NCBI GenBank assembly: GCA_964057225.1
Contig: CAXKVF010000075.1
Span: 496,001-560,000 of the forward strand
DNA: 64,000 bases
Direction: 5' to 3'
Source of the DNA: Auanema rhodensis
Lineage: Eukaryota > Nematoda > Chromadorea > Rhabditida > Rhabditidae
The position numbers were made by a program, and so were the translations under genes. Under the pieces are notes generated by a model, which saw nothing but the letters and a program-made list of their open reading frames with translations, did no database searches and was not told the origin of the DNA. Below, one piece after another: positions 34,101 through 47,110 of the stretch; the stretch's first letter is position 1, and each line of letters opens with the position of its first letter.

Positions 34101-35200
34101 AAATTAGATTCCCCATGTCCATATTAGTCTAAAAACAAATTTTTATTGATATTGGTTCATGGTAACCATGACTTTGAAATTTACGTGAACTTTAATTTAT
34201 GCTAATTAAATGTACACGTGATGTGCACTTGGTATGTAACTCGCTTCACGTGAAAGATAAAAAGATGCGGTTTTCAAAATTAGATTCCCCATGTCCATAT
34301 TAGTCTAAAAACAAATTTTTATTGATATTGGTGCATGGTAACCATGACTTTGAAATTTACGTGAACTTTAATTTATGCTAATTAAATGTACACGTGATGT
34401 GCACTTGGTATGTAACTCGCTTCACGTGAAAGATAAAGAGATGCGGTTTTCAAAATTAGATTCCCCATGTCCATATTATTCTAAAAACAAATTTTTATCG
34501 ATATTGGTTCATGGTAACCATGACTTTGAAATTTACGTGAACTTTAATTTATGCTAATCAAATGTACACGTGATGTGCACTTGGTATGTAACTCGCTTCA
34601 AGTGAAAGATAAAGAGATGCGGTTTTCAAAATTAGATTCCCCATGTCCATATTAGTCTAAAAACAAATTTTTATTGATATTGGTTCATGGTAACCATGAC
34701 TTTGAAATTTACGTGAACTTTAATTTATGCTAATTAAATGTACACGTGATGTGCACTTGGTATGTAACTCGCTTCACGTGAAAGATGAAGAGATGCGGTT
34801 TTCAAAATTAGATTCCCCATGTCCATATTAGTCTAAAAACAAATTTTTATTGATATTGGTGCATGGTAACCATGACTTTGAAATTTACGTGAACTTTAAT
34901 TTATGCTAATTAAATGTACACGTGATGTGCACTTGGTATGTAACTCGCTTCACGTGAAAGATAAAGAGATGCGGTTTTCAAAATTAGATTCCCCATGTCC
35001 ATATTAGTCTAAAAACAAATTTTTATTGATATTGGTGCATGGTAACCATGACTTTGAAATTTACGTGAACTTTAATTTATGCTAATTGAATATACACGTG
35101 ATGTGCACTTGGTATGTAACTCGCTTCACGTGAGAGATAAAGAGATGCGGTTTTCAAAATTAGATTCCCCATCTCCATATTAGTCTAAAAACAAATTTTT
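28140..35200 (+). repeat. Scattered copies of the insertion-site satellite block
   Basis: Monomers carrying ATTATTCT (or ATTATACT at about 29726) plus TTTATCGATATTGG recur at about 28.3, 29.7, 30.96, 31.31, 31.84 and 34.49 kb, several of them followed by TTCAAGTGAA and GAAGAG monomers as at 8.7 and 19.3 kb. Spacings are whole monomers (for example 352 and 528 bp between 30855, 31207 and 31735). The variant removes a TAG triplet, so short 60-codon open frames appear by chance. None of these copies contains the retrotransposon. Confidence 0.7.
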
Positions 35201-35849
35201 ATTGATATTGGTGCATGGTAACCATGACTTTGAAATTTACGTGAACTTTAATTTATGCTAATCAAATGTACACGTGATGTGCACTTGGTATGTAACTCGC
35301 TTCACGTGAAAGATAAAGAGATGCGGTTTTCAAAATTAGATTCCCCATGTCCATATTAGTCTAAAAACAAATTTTTATTGATATTGGTGCATGGTAACCA
35401 TGACTTTGAAATTTACGTGAACTTTAATTTATGCTAATTGAATGTACACGTGATGTGCACTTGGTATGTAACTCGCTTCACGTGAAAGATAAAGAGATGC
35501 GGTTTTCAAAATTAGATTCCCCATGTCCATATTAGTCTAAAAACAAATTTTTATTGATATTGGTGCATGGTAACCATGACTTTGAAATTTACGTGAACTT
35601 TAATTTATGCTAATCAAATGTACACGTGATGTGCACTTGGTATGTAACTCGCTTCACGTGAAAGATAAAGAGATGCGGTTTTCAAAATTAGATTCCCCAT
35701 GTCCATATTAGTCTAAAAACAAATTTTTATTGATATTGGTGCATGGTAACCATGACTTTGAAATTTACGTGAACTTTAATTTATGCTAATTGAATGTACA
35801 CGTGATGTGCACTTGGTATGTAACTCGCTTCACGTGAAAGATAAAGAGA

Positions 35850-36060
35850 TGCGGTCTTCTAAATTAGATTCCCCATGTCCATATTAGTCTAAAAACAAAT
35901 TTTTATTGATATTGGTGCATGGTAACCATGACTTTGAAATTTACGTGAACTTTAATTTATGCTAATTAAATGTACACGTGATGTGCACTTGGTATGTAAC
36001 TCGCTTCACGTGAAAGATAAAGAGATGCGGTTTTCAAAATTAGATTCCCCATGTCCATAT
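35850..36060 (+). repeat. Boundary between two satellite subfamilies
   Basis: Variants typical of the first 35.8 kb (TTGAATG, TAATCAAATG, CCATCTCC, GTCAAAAAAC) are last seen just before this point; TTGAATG last occurs near 35789. TTGCTTCATGG first appears at 36090 and is common afterwards. The intervening monomer has its own change, GCGGTCTTCTAAATT. Phase is not disturbed, so the switch is a change of subfamily and not a break in the array. Confidence 0.7.
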
Positions 36061-36900
36061 TAGTCTAAAAACAAATTTTTATTGATATTGCTTCATGGTA
36101 ACCATGACTTTGAAATTTACGTGAACTTTAATTTATGCTAATTAAATGTACACGTGATGTGCACTTGGTATGTAACTCGCTTCACGTGAAAGATAAAGAG
36201 ATGCGGTTTTCAAAATTAGATTCCCCATGTCCATATTAGTCTAAAAACAAATTTTTATTGATATTGCTTCATGGTAACCATGACTTTGAAATTTACGTGA
36301 ACTCTAATTTATGCTAATTAAATGTACACGTGATGTGCACTTGGTATGTAACTCGCTTCACGTGAAAGATAAAGAGATGCGGTTTTCAAAATTAGATTCC
36401 CCATGTCCATATTAGTCTAAAAACAAATTTTTATTGATATTGGTGCATGGTAACCATGACTTTGAAATTTACGTGAACTTTAATTTATGCTAATTAAATG
36501 TACACGTGATGTGCACTTGGTATGTAACTCGCTTCACGTGAAAGATAAAGAGATGCGGTTTTCAAAATTAGATTCCCCATGTCCATATTAGTCTAAAAAC
36601 AAATTTTTATTGATAATGGTTCATGGTAACCATGACTTTGAAATTTACGTGAACTTTAATTTATGCTAATTAAATGTACACGTGATGTGCACTTGGTATG
36701 TAACTCGCTTCACGTGAAAGATAAAGAGATGCGGTTTTCAAAATTAGATTCCCCATGTCCATATTAGTCTAAAAACAAATTTTTATTGATATTGCTTCAT
36801 GGTAACCATGACTTTGAAATTTACGTGAACTTTAATTTATGCTAATTAAAAGTACACGTGATGTGCACTTGGTATGTAACTCGCTTCACGTGAAAGATAA

Positions 36901-39400
36901 AGAGATGCGGTTTTCAAAATTAGATTCCCCATGTCCATATTAGTCTAAAAACAAATTTTTATTGATATTGGTTCATGGTAACCATGACTTTGAAATTTAC
37001 GTGAACTTTAATTCATGCTAATTAAATGTACACGTGATGTGCACTTGGTATGTAACTCGCTTCACGTGAAAGATAAAGAGATGCGGTTTTCACAATTAGA
37101 TTCCCCATGTCCATATTAGTCTAAAAACAAATTTTTATTGATATTGGTGCATGGTAACCATGACTTTGAAATTTACGTGAACTTTAATTTATGCTAATTA
37201 AATGTACACGTGATGTGCACTTGGTATGTAACTCGCTTCACGTGAAAGATAAAGAGATGCGGTTTTCAAAATTAGAATCCCCATGTCCATATTAGTCTAA
37301 AAACAAATTTTTATTGATATTGCTTCATGGTAACCATGACTTTGAAATTTACGTGAACTTTAATTTATGCTAATTAAATGTACACGTGATGTGCACTTGG
37401 TATGTAACTCGCTTCACGTGAAAGATAAAGAGATGCGGTTTTCAAAATTAGATTCCCCATGTCCATATTAGTCTAAAAACAAATTTTTATTGATATTGCT
37501 TCATGGTAACCATGACTTTGAAATTTACGTGAACTTTAATTTATGCTAATTAAATGTACACGTGATGTGCACTTGGTATGTAACTCGCTTCACGTGAAAG
37601 ATAAAGAGATGCGGTTTTCAAAATTAGATTCCCCATGTCCATATTAGTCTAAAAACAAATTTTTATTGATATTGGTTCATGGTAACCATGACTTTGAAAT
37701 TTACGTGAACTTTAATTCATGCTAATTAAATGTACACGTGATGTGCACTTGGTATGTAACTCGCTTCACGTGAAAGATAAAGAGATGCGGTTTTCACAAT
37801 TAGATTCCCCATGTCCATATTAGTCTAAAAACAAATTTTTATTGATATTGGTGCATGGTAACCATGACTTTGAAATTTACGTGAACTTTAATTTATGCTA
37901 ATTAAATGTACACGTGATGTGCACTTGGTATGTAACTCGCTTCACGTGAAAGATAAAGAGATGCGGTTTTCAAAATTAGAATCCCCATGTCCATATTAGT
38001 CTAAAAACAAATTTTTATTGATATTGCTTCATGGTAACCATGACTTTGAAATTTACGTGAACTTTAATTTATGCTAATTAAATGTACACGTGATGTGCAC
38101 TTGGTATGTAACTCGCTTCACGTGAAAGATAAAGAGATGCGGTTTTCAAAATTAGATTCCCCATGTCCATATTAGTCTAAAAACAATTTTTTATTGATAT
38201 TGGTTCATGGTAACCATGACTTTGAAAATTACGTGAACTTTAATTTATGCTAATTAAATGTACACGTGATGTGCACTTGGTATGTAACTCGCTTCACGTG
38301 AAAGATAAAGAGATGCGGTTTTCAAAATTAGATTCCCCATGTCCATATTAGTCTAAAAACAAATTTTTATTGATATTGCTTCATGGTAACCATGACTTTG
38401 AAATTTACGTGAACTTTAATTTATGCTAATTAAATGTACACGTGATGTGCACTTGGTATGTAACTCGCTTCACGTGAAAGATAAAGAGATGCGGTTTTCA
38501 AAATTAGATTCCCCATGTCCATATTAGTCTAAAAACAAATTTTAATTGATATTGGTTCATGGTAACCATGACTTTGAAATTTACGTGAACTTTAATTTAT
38601 GCTAATTAAATGTACACGTGATGTGCACTTGGTATGTAACTCGCTTCACGTGAAAGATAAAGAGATGCGGTTTTCAAAATTAGAATCCCCATGTCCATAT
38701 TAGTCTAAAAACAAATTTTTATTGATATTGCTTCATGGTAACCATGACTTTGAAATTTACGTGAACTTTAATTTATGCTAATTAAATGTACACGTGATGT
38801 GCACTTGGTATGTAACTCGCTTCACGTGAAAGATAAAGAGATGCGGTTTTCAAAATTAGATTCCCCATGTCCATATTAGTCTAAAAACAAATTTTTATTG
38901 ATATTGCTTCATGGTAACCATGACTTTGAAATTTACGTGAACTTTAATTTATGCTAATTAAATGTACACGTGATGTGCACTTGGTATGTAACTCGCTTCA
39001 CGTGAAAGATAAAGAGATGCGGTTTTCAAAATTAGATTCCCCATGTCCATATTAGTCTAAAAACAAATTTTTATTGATATTGGTTCATGGTAACCATGAC
39101 TTTGAAATTTACGTGAACTTTAATTCATGCTAATTAAATGTACACGTGATGTGCACTTGGTATGTAACTCGCTTCACGTGAAAGATAAAGAGATGCGGTT
39201 TTCACAATTAGATTCCCCATGTCCATATTAGTCTAAAAACAAATTTTTATTGATATTGGTGCATGGTAACCATGACTTTGAAATTTACGTGAACTTTAAT
39301 TTATGCTAATTAAATGTACACGTGATGTGCACTTGGTATGTAACTCGCTTCACGTGAAAGATAAAGAGATGCGGTTTTCAAAATTAGAATCCCCATGTCC
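36901..39400 (+). repeat. Four-monomer (704-bp) periodic variants
   Basis: TAGAATCCCC recurs at 37275, 37979, 38683 and 39387, each exactly 704 bp apart. The linked AATTCATGC / TTCACAATTAG pair accompanies it in three of the four rounds (37011, 37715, 39123) but not the third. Later copies of the same block occur near 41.6, 42.5, 49.2 and 51.1 kb. Confidence 0.7.
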
Positions 39401-40295
39401 ATATTAGTCTAAAAACAAATTTTTATTGATATTGGTGCATGGTAACCATGACTTTGAAATTTACGTGAACTTTAATTTATGCTAATTAAATGTACACGTG
39501 ATGTGCACTTGGTATGTAACTCGCTTCACGTGAAAGATAAAGAGATGCGGTTTTCAAAATTAGATTCCCCATGTCCATATTAGTCTAAAAACAATTTTTT
39601 ATTGATATTGGTTCATGGTAACCATGACTTTGAAAATTACGTGAACTTTAATTTATGCTAATTAAATGTACACGTGATGTGCACTTGGTATGTAACTCGC
39701 TTCACGTGAAAGATAAAGAGATGCGGTTTTCAAAATTAGATTCCCCATGTCCATATTAGTCTAAAAACAAATTTTTATTGATATTGCTTCATGGTAACCA
39801 TGACTTTGAAATTTACGTGAACTTTAATTTATGCTAATTAAATGTACACGTGATGTGCACTTGGTATGTAACTCGCTTCACGTGAAAGATAAAGAGATGC
39901 GGTTTTCAAAATTAGATTCCCCATGTCCATATTAGTCTAAAAACAAATTTTAATTGATATTGGTTCATGGTAACCATGACTTTGAAATTTACGTGAACTT
40001 TAATTTATGCTAATTAAATGTACACGTGATGTGCACTTGGTATGTAACTCGCTTCACGTGAAAGATAAAGAGATGCGGTTTTCAAAATTAGATTCCCCAT
40101 GTCCATATTAGTCTAAAAACAAATTTTAATTGATATTGGTTCATGGTAACCATGACTTTGAAATTTACGTGAACTTTAATTTATGCTAATTAAATGTACA
40201 CGTGATGTGCACTTGGTATGTAACTCGCTTCACGTGAAAGATAAAGAGATGCGGTTTTCAAAATTAGATTCCCCATGTCCATATTAGTCTAAAAA

Positions 40296-43200
40296 CAGAT
40301 TTTTATTGATATTGGTGCATGGTAACCATGACTTTGAAATTTACGTGAACTTTAATTTATGCTAATTAAATGTACACGTGATGTGCACTTGGTATGTAAC
40401 TCGCTTCACGTGAAAGATAAAGAGATGCGGTTTTCAAAATTAGATTCCCCATGTCCATATTAGTCTACAAACAAATTTTTATTGATATTGGTTCATGGTA
40501 ACCATGACTTTGAAATTTACGTGAACTTTAATTTTTGCTAATTAAATGTACACGTGATGTGCACTTGGTATGTAACTCGCTTCACGTGAAAGATAAAGAG
40601 ATGCGGTTTTCAAAATTAGATTCCCCATGTCCATATTAGTCTAAAAACAAATTTTTATTGATATTGGTGCATGGTAACCATGACTTTGAAATTTACGTGA
40701 ACTTTAATTTATGCTAATTAAATGTACACGTGATGTGCACTTGGTATGTAACTCGCTTCACGTGAAAGATAAAGAGATGCGGTTTTCAAAATTAGATTCC
40801 CCATGTCCATATTAGTCTAAAAACAAATTTTTATTGATATTGGTGCATGGTAACCATGACTTTGAAATTTACGTGAACTTTAATTTATGCTAATTAAATG
40901 TACACGTGATGTGCACTTGGTATGTAACTCGCTTCACGTGAAAGATAAAGAGATGCGGTTTTCAAAATTAGATTCCCCATGTCCATATTAGTCTAAAAAC
41001 AAATTTTTATTGATATTGGTGCATGGTAACCATGACTTTGAAATTTACGTGAACTTTAATTTATGCTAATTAAATGTACACGTGATGTGCACTTGGTATG
41101 TAACTCGCTTCACGTGAAAGATAAAGAGATGCGGTTTTCAAAATTAGATTCACCATGTCCATATTAGTCTAAAAACAAATTTTTATTGATATTGGTTCAT
41201 GGTAACCATGACTTTGAAATTTACGTGAACTTTAATTTATGCTAATTAAATGTACACGTGATGTGCACTTGGTATGTAACTCGCTTCACGTGAAAGATAA
41301 AGAGATGCGGTTTTCAAAATTAGATTCCCCATGTCCATATTAGTCTAAAAACAAATTTTTATTGATATTGCTTCATGGTAACCATGACTTTGAAATTTAC
41401 GTGAACTTTAATTTATGCTAATTAAATGTACACGTGATGTGCACTTGGTATGTAACTCGCTTCACGTGAAAGATAAAGAGATGCGGTTTTCAAAATTAGA
41501 TTCCCCATGTCCATATTAGTCTAAAAACAAATTTTTATTGATATTGGTTCATGGTAACCATGACTTTGAAATTTACGTGAACTTTAATTCATGCTAATTA
41601 AATGTACACGTGATGTGCACTTGGTATGTAACTCGCTTCACGTGAAAGATAAAGAGATGCGGTTTTCACAATTAGATTCCCCATGTCCATATTAGTCTAA
41701 AAACAAATTTTTATTGATATTGGTGCATGGTAACCATGACTTTGAAATTTACGTGAACTTTAATTTATGCTAATTAAATGTACACGTGATGTGCACTTGG
41801 TATGTAACTCGCTTCACGTGAAAGATAAAGAGATGCGGTTTTCAAAATTAGAATCCCCATGTCCATATTAGTCTAAAAACAAATTTTTATTGATATTGGT
41901 GCATGGTAACCATGACTTTGAAATTTACGTGAACTTTAATTTATGCTAATTAAATGTACACGTGATGTGCACTTGGTATGTAACTCGCTTCACGTGAAAG
42001 ATAAAGAGATGCGGTTTTCAAAATTAGATTCCCCATGTCCATATTAGTCTAAAAACAATTTTTTATTGATATTGGTTCATGGTAACCATGACTTTGAAAA
42101 TTACGTGAACTTTAATTTATGCTAATTAAATGTACACGTGATGTGCACTTGGTATGTAACTCGCTTCACGTGAAAGATAAAGAGATGCGGTTTTCAAAAT
42201 TAGATTCCCCATGTCCATATTAGTCTAAAAACAAATTTTTATTGATATTGCTTCATGGTAACCATGACTTTGAAATTTACGTGAACTTTAATTTATGCTA
42301 ATTAAATGTACACGTGATGTGCACTTGGTATGTAACTCGCTTCACGTGAAAGATAAAGAGATGCGGTTTTCAAAATTAGATTCCCCATGTCCATATTAGT
42401 CTAAAAACAAATTTTTATTGATATTGGTTCATGGTAACCATGACTTTGAAATTTACGTGAACTTTAATTCATGCTAATTAAATGTACACGTGATGTGCAC
42501 TTGGTATGTAACTCGCTTCACGTGAAAGATAAAGAGATGCGGTTTTCACAATTAGATTCCCCATGTCCATATTAGTCTAAAAACAAATTTTTATTGATAT
42601 TGGTGCATGGTAACCATGACTTTGAAATTTACGTGAACTTTAATTTATGCTAATTAAATGTACACGTGATGTGCACTTGGTATGTAACTCGCTTCACGTG
42701 AAAGATAAAGAGATGCGGTTTTCAAAATTAGAATCCCCATGTCCATATTAGTCTAAAAACAAATTTTTATTGATATTGGTGCATGGTAACCATGACTTTG
42801 AAATTTACGTGAACTTTAATTTATGCTAATTAAATGTACACGTGATGTGCACTTGGTATGTAACTCGCTTCACGTGAAAGATAAAGAGATGCGGTTTTCA
42901 AAATTAGATTCCCCATGTCCATATTAGTCTAAAAACAATTTTTTATTGATATTGGTTCATGGTAACCATGACTTTGAAAATTACGTGAACTTTAATTTAT
43001 GCTAATTAAATGTACACGTGATGTGCTCTTGGTATGTAACTCGCTTCACGTGAAAGATAAAGAGATGCGGTTTTCAAAATTAGATTCCCCATGTCCATAT
43101 TAGTCTAAAAACAAATTTTTATTGATATTGCTTCATGGTAACCATGACTTTGAAATTTACGTGAACTTTAATTTATGCTAATTAAATGTACACGTGATGT

Positions 43201-45100
43201 GCACTTGGTATGTAACTCGCTTCACGTGAAAGATAAAGAGATGCGGTTTTCAAAATTAGATTCCCCATGTCCATATTAGTCTAAAAACAAATTTTAATTG
43301 ATATTGGTTCATGGTAACCATGACTTTGAAATTTACGTGAACTTTAATTTATGCTAATTAAATGTACACGTGATGTGCACTTGGTATGTAACTCGCTTCA
43401 CGTGAAAGATAAAGAGATGCGTTTTTCAAAATTAGATTCCCCATGTCCATATTAGTCTAAAAACAAATTTTAATTGATATTGGTTCATGGTAACCATGAC
43501 TTTGAAATTTACGTGAACTTTAATTTATGCTAATTAAATGTACACGTGATGTGCACTTGGTATGTAACTCGCTTCACGTGAAAGATAAAGAGATGCGGTT
43601 TTCAAAATTAGATTCCCCATGTCCATATTAGTCTAAAAACAGATTTTTATTGATATTGGTGCATGGTAACCATGACTTTGAAATTTACGTGAACTTTAAT
43701 TTATGCTAATTAAATGTACACGTGATGTGCACTTGGTATGTAACTCGCTTCACGTGAAAGATAAAGAGATGCGGTTTTCAAAATTAGATTCCCCATGTCC
43801 ATATTAGTCTACAAACAAATTTTTATTGATATTGGTTCATGGTAACCATGACTTTGAAATTTACGTGAACTTTAATTTTTGCTAATTAAATGTACACGTG
43901 ATGTGCACTTGGTATGTAACTCGCTTCACGTGAAAGATAAAGAGATGCGGTTTTCAAAATTAGATTCCCCATGTCCATATTAGTCTAAAAACAAATTTTT
44001 ATTGATATTGGTGCATGGTAACCATGACTTTGAAATTTACGTGAACTTTAATTTATGCTAATTAAATGTACACGTGATGTGCACTTGGTATGTAACTCGC
44101 TTCACGTGAAAGATAAAGAGATGCGGTTTTCAAAATTAGATTCCCCATGTCCATATTAGTCTAAAAACAAATTTTTATTGATATTGGTGCATGGTAACCA
44201 TGACTTTGAAATTTACGTGAACTTTAATTTATGCTAATTAAATGTACACGTGATGTGCACTTGGTATGTAACTCGCTTCACGTGAAAGATAAAGAGATGC
44301 GGTTTTCAAAATTAGATTCACCATGTCCATATTAGTCTAAAAACAAATTTTTATTGATATTGGTTCATGGTAACCATGACTTTGAAATTTACGTGAACTT
44401 TAATTTATGCTAATTAAATGTACACGTGATGTGCACTTGGTATGTAACTCGCTTCACGTGAAAGATAAAGAGATGCGGTTTTCAAAATTAGATTCCCCAT
44501 GTCCATATTAGTCTAAAAACAAATTTTTATTGATATTGCTTCATGGTAACCATGACTTTGAAATTTACGTGAACTTTAATTTATGCTAATTAAATGTACA
44601 CGTGATGTGCACTTGGTATGTAACTCGCTTCACGTGAAAGATAAAGAGATGCGAATTTCAAAATTAGATTCCCCATGTCCATATTAGTCTAAAAACAGAT
44701 TTTTATTGATATTGGTGCATGGTAACCATGACTTTGAAATTTACGTGAACTTTAATTTATGCTAATTAAATGTACACGTGATGTGCACTTGGTATGTAAC
44801 TCGCTTCACGTGAAAGATAAAGAGATGCGGTTTTCAAAATTAGATTCCCCATGTCCATATTAGTCTACAAACAAATTTTTATTGATATTGGTTCATGGTA
44901 ACCATGACTTTGAAATTTACGTGAACTTTAATTTTTGCTAATTAAATGTACACGTGATGTGCACTTGGTATGTAACTCGCTTCACGTGAAAGATAAAGAG
45001 ATGCGGTTTTCAAAATTAGATTCCCCATGTCCATATTAGTCTAAAAACAAATTTTTATTGATATTGGTGCATGGTAACCATGACTTTGAAATTTACGTGA
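40296..45100 (+). repeat. Duplicated blocks marked by ACAGATTTTT and TCTACAAAC
   Basis: An adjacent pair of rare variants, AAAAACAGATTTTT followed one monomer later by GTCTACAAAC with AATTTTTGCTAA, occurs three times. CAGAT lies at 40296, 43640 and 44696. Spacings are 3344 bp (19 units) and 1056 bp (6 units), showing two rounds of block duplication. No gene is present. Confidence 0.7.
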
Positions 45101-47110
45101 ACTTTAATTTATGCTAATTAAATGTACACGTGATGTGCACTTGGTATGTAACTCGCTTCACGTGAAAGATAAAGAGATGCGGTTTTCAAAATTAGATTCC
45201 CCATGTCCATATTAGTCTAAAAACAAATTTTTATTGATATTGGTGCATGGTAACCATGACTTTGAAATTTACGTGAACTTTAATTTATGCTAATTAAATG
45301 TACACGTGATGTGCACTTGGTATGTAACTCGCTTCACGTGAAAGATAAAGAGATGCGGTTTTCAAAATTAGATTCACCATGTCCATATTAGTCTAAAAAC
45401 AAATTTTTATTGATATTGGTTCATGGTAACCATGACTTTGAAATTTACGTGAACTTTAATTTATGCTAATTAAATGTACACGTGATGTGCACTTGGTATG
45501 TAACTCGCTTCACGTGAAAGATAAAGAGATGCGGTTTTCAAAATTAGATTCCCCATGTCCATATTAGTCTAAAAACAAATTTTTATTGATATTGGTGCAT
45601 GGTAACCATGACTTTGAAATTTACGTGAACTTTAATTTATGCTAATTAAATGTACACGTGATGTGCACTTGGTATGTAACTCGCTTCACGTGAAAGATAA
45701 AGAGATGCGGTTTTCAAAATTAGATTCCCCATGTCCATATTAGTCTAAAAACAAATTTTTATTGATATTGGTGCATGGTAACCATGACTTTGAAATTTAC
45801 GTGAACTTTAATTTATGCTAATTAAATGTACACGTGATGTGCACTTGGTATGTAACTCGCTTCACGTGAAAGATAAAGAGATGCGGTTTTCAAAATTAGA
45901 TTCCCCATGTCCATATTAGTCTAAAAACAAATTTTTATTGATATTGGTGCATGGTAACCATGACTTTGAAATTTACGTGAACTTTAATTTATGCTAATTA
46001 AATGTACACGTGATGTGCACTTGGTATGTAACTCGCTTCACGTGAAAGATAAAGAGATGCGGTTTTCAAAATTAGATTCACCATGTCCATATTAGTCTAA
46101 AAACAAATTTTTATTGATATTGGTTCATGGTAACCATGACTTTGAAATTTACGTGAACTTTAATTTATGCTAATTAAATGTACACGTGATGTGCACTTGG
46201 TATGTAACTCGCTTCACGTGAAAGATAAAGAGATGCGGTTTTCAAAATTAGATTCCCCATGTCCATATTAGTCTAAAAACAAATTTTTATTGATATTGCT
46301 TCATGGTAACCATGACTTTGAAATTTACGTGAACTTTAATTTATGCTAATTAAATGTACACGTGATGTGCACTTGGTATGTAACTCGCTTCACGTGAAAG
46401 ATAAAGAGATGCGAATTTCAAAATTAGATTCCCCATGTCCATATTAGTCTAAAAACAAATTTTTATTGATATTGCTTCATGGTAACCATGACTTTGAAAT
46501 TTACGTGAACTTTAATTTATGCTAATTAAATGTACACGTGATGTGCACTTGGTATGTAACTCGCTTCACGTGAAAGATAAAGAGATGCGGTTTTCAAAAT
46601 TAGATTCCCCATGTCCATATTAGTCTAAAAACAAATTTTTATTGATATTGGTGCATGGTAACCATGACTTTGAAATTTACGTGAACTTTAATTTATGCTA
46701 ATTAAATGTACACGTGATGTGCACTTGGTATGTAACTCGCTTCACGTGAAAGATAAAGAGATGCGGTTTTCAAAATTAGATTCCCCATGTCCATATTAGT
46801 CTAAAAACAAATTTTTATTGATATTGGTGCATGGTAACCATGACTTTGAAATTTACGTGAACTTTAATTTATGCTAATTAAATGTACACGTGATGTGCAC
46901 TTGGTATGTAACTCGCTTCACGTGAAAGATAAAGAGATGCGGTTTTCAAAATTAGATTCCCCATGTCCATATTAGTCTAAAAACAAATTTTTATTGATAT
47001 TGGTGCATGGTAACCATGACTTTGAAATTTACGTGAACTTTAATTTATGCTAATTAAATGTACACGTGATGTGCACTTGGTATGTAACTCGCTTCACGTG
47101 AAAGATAAAG

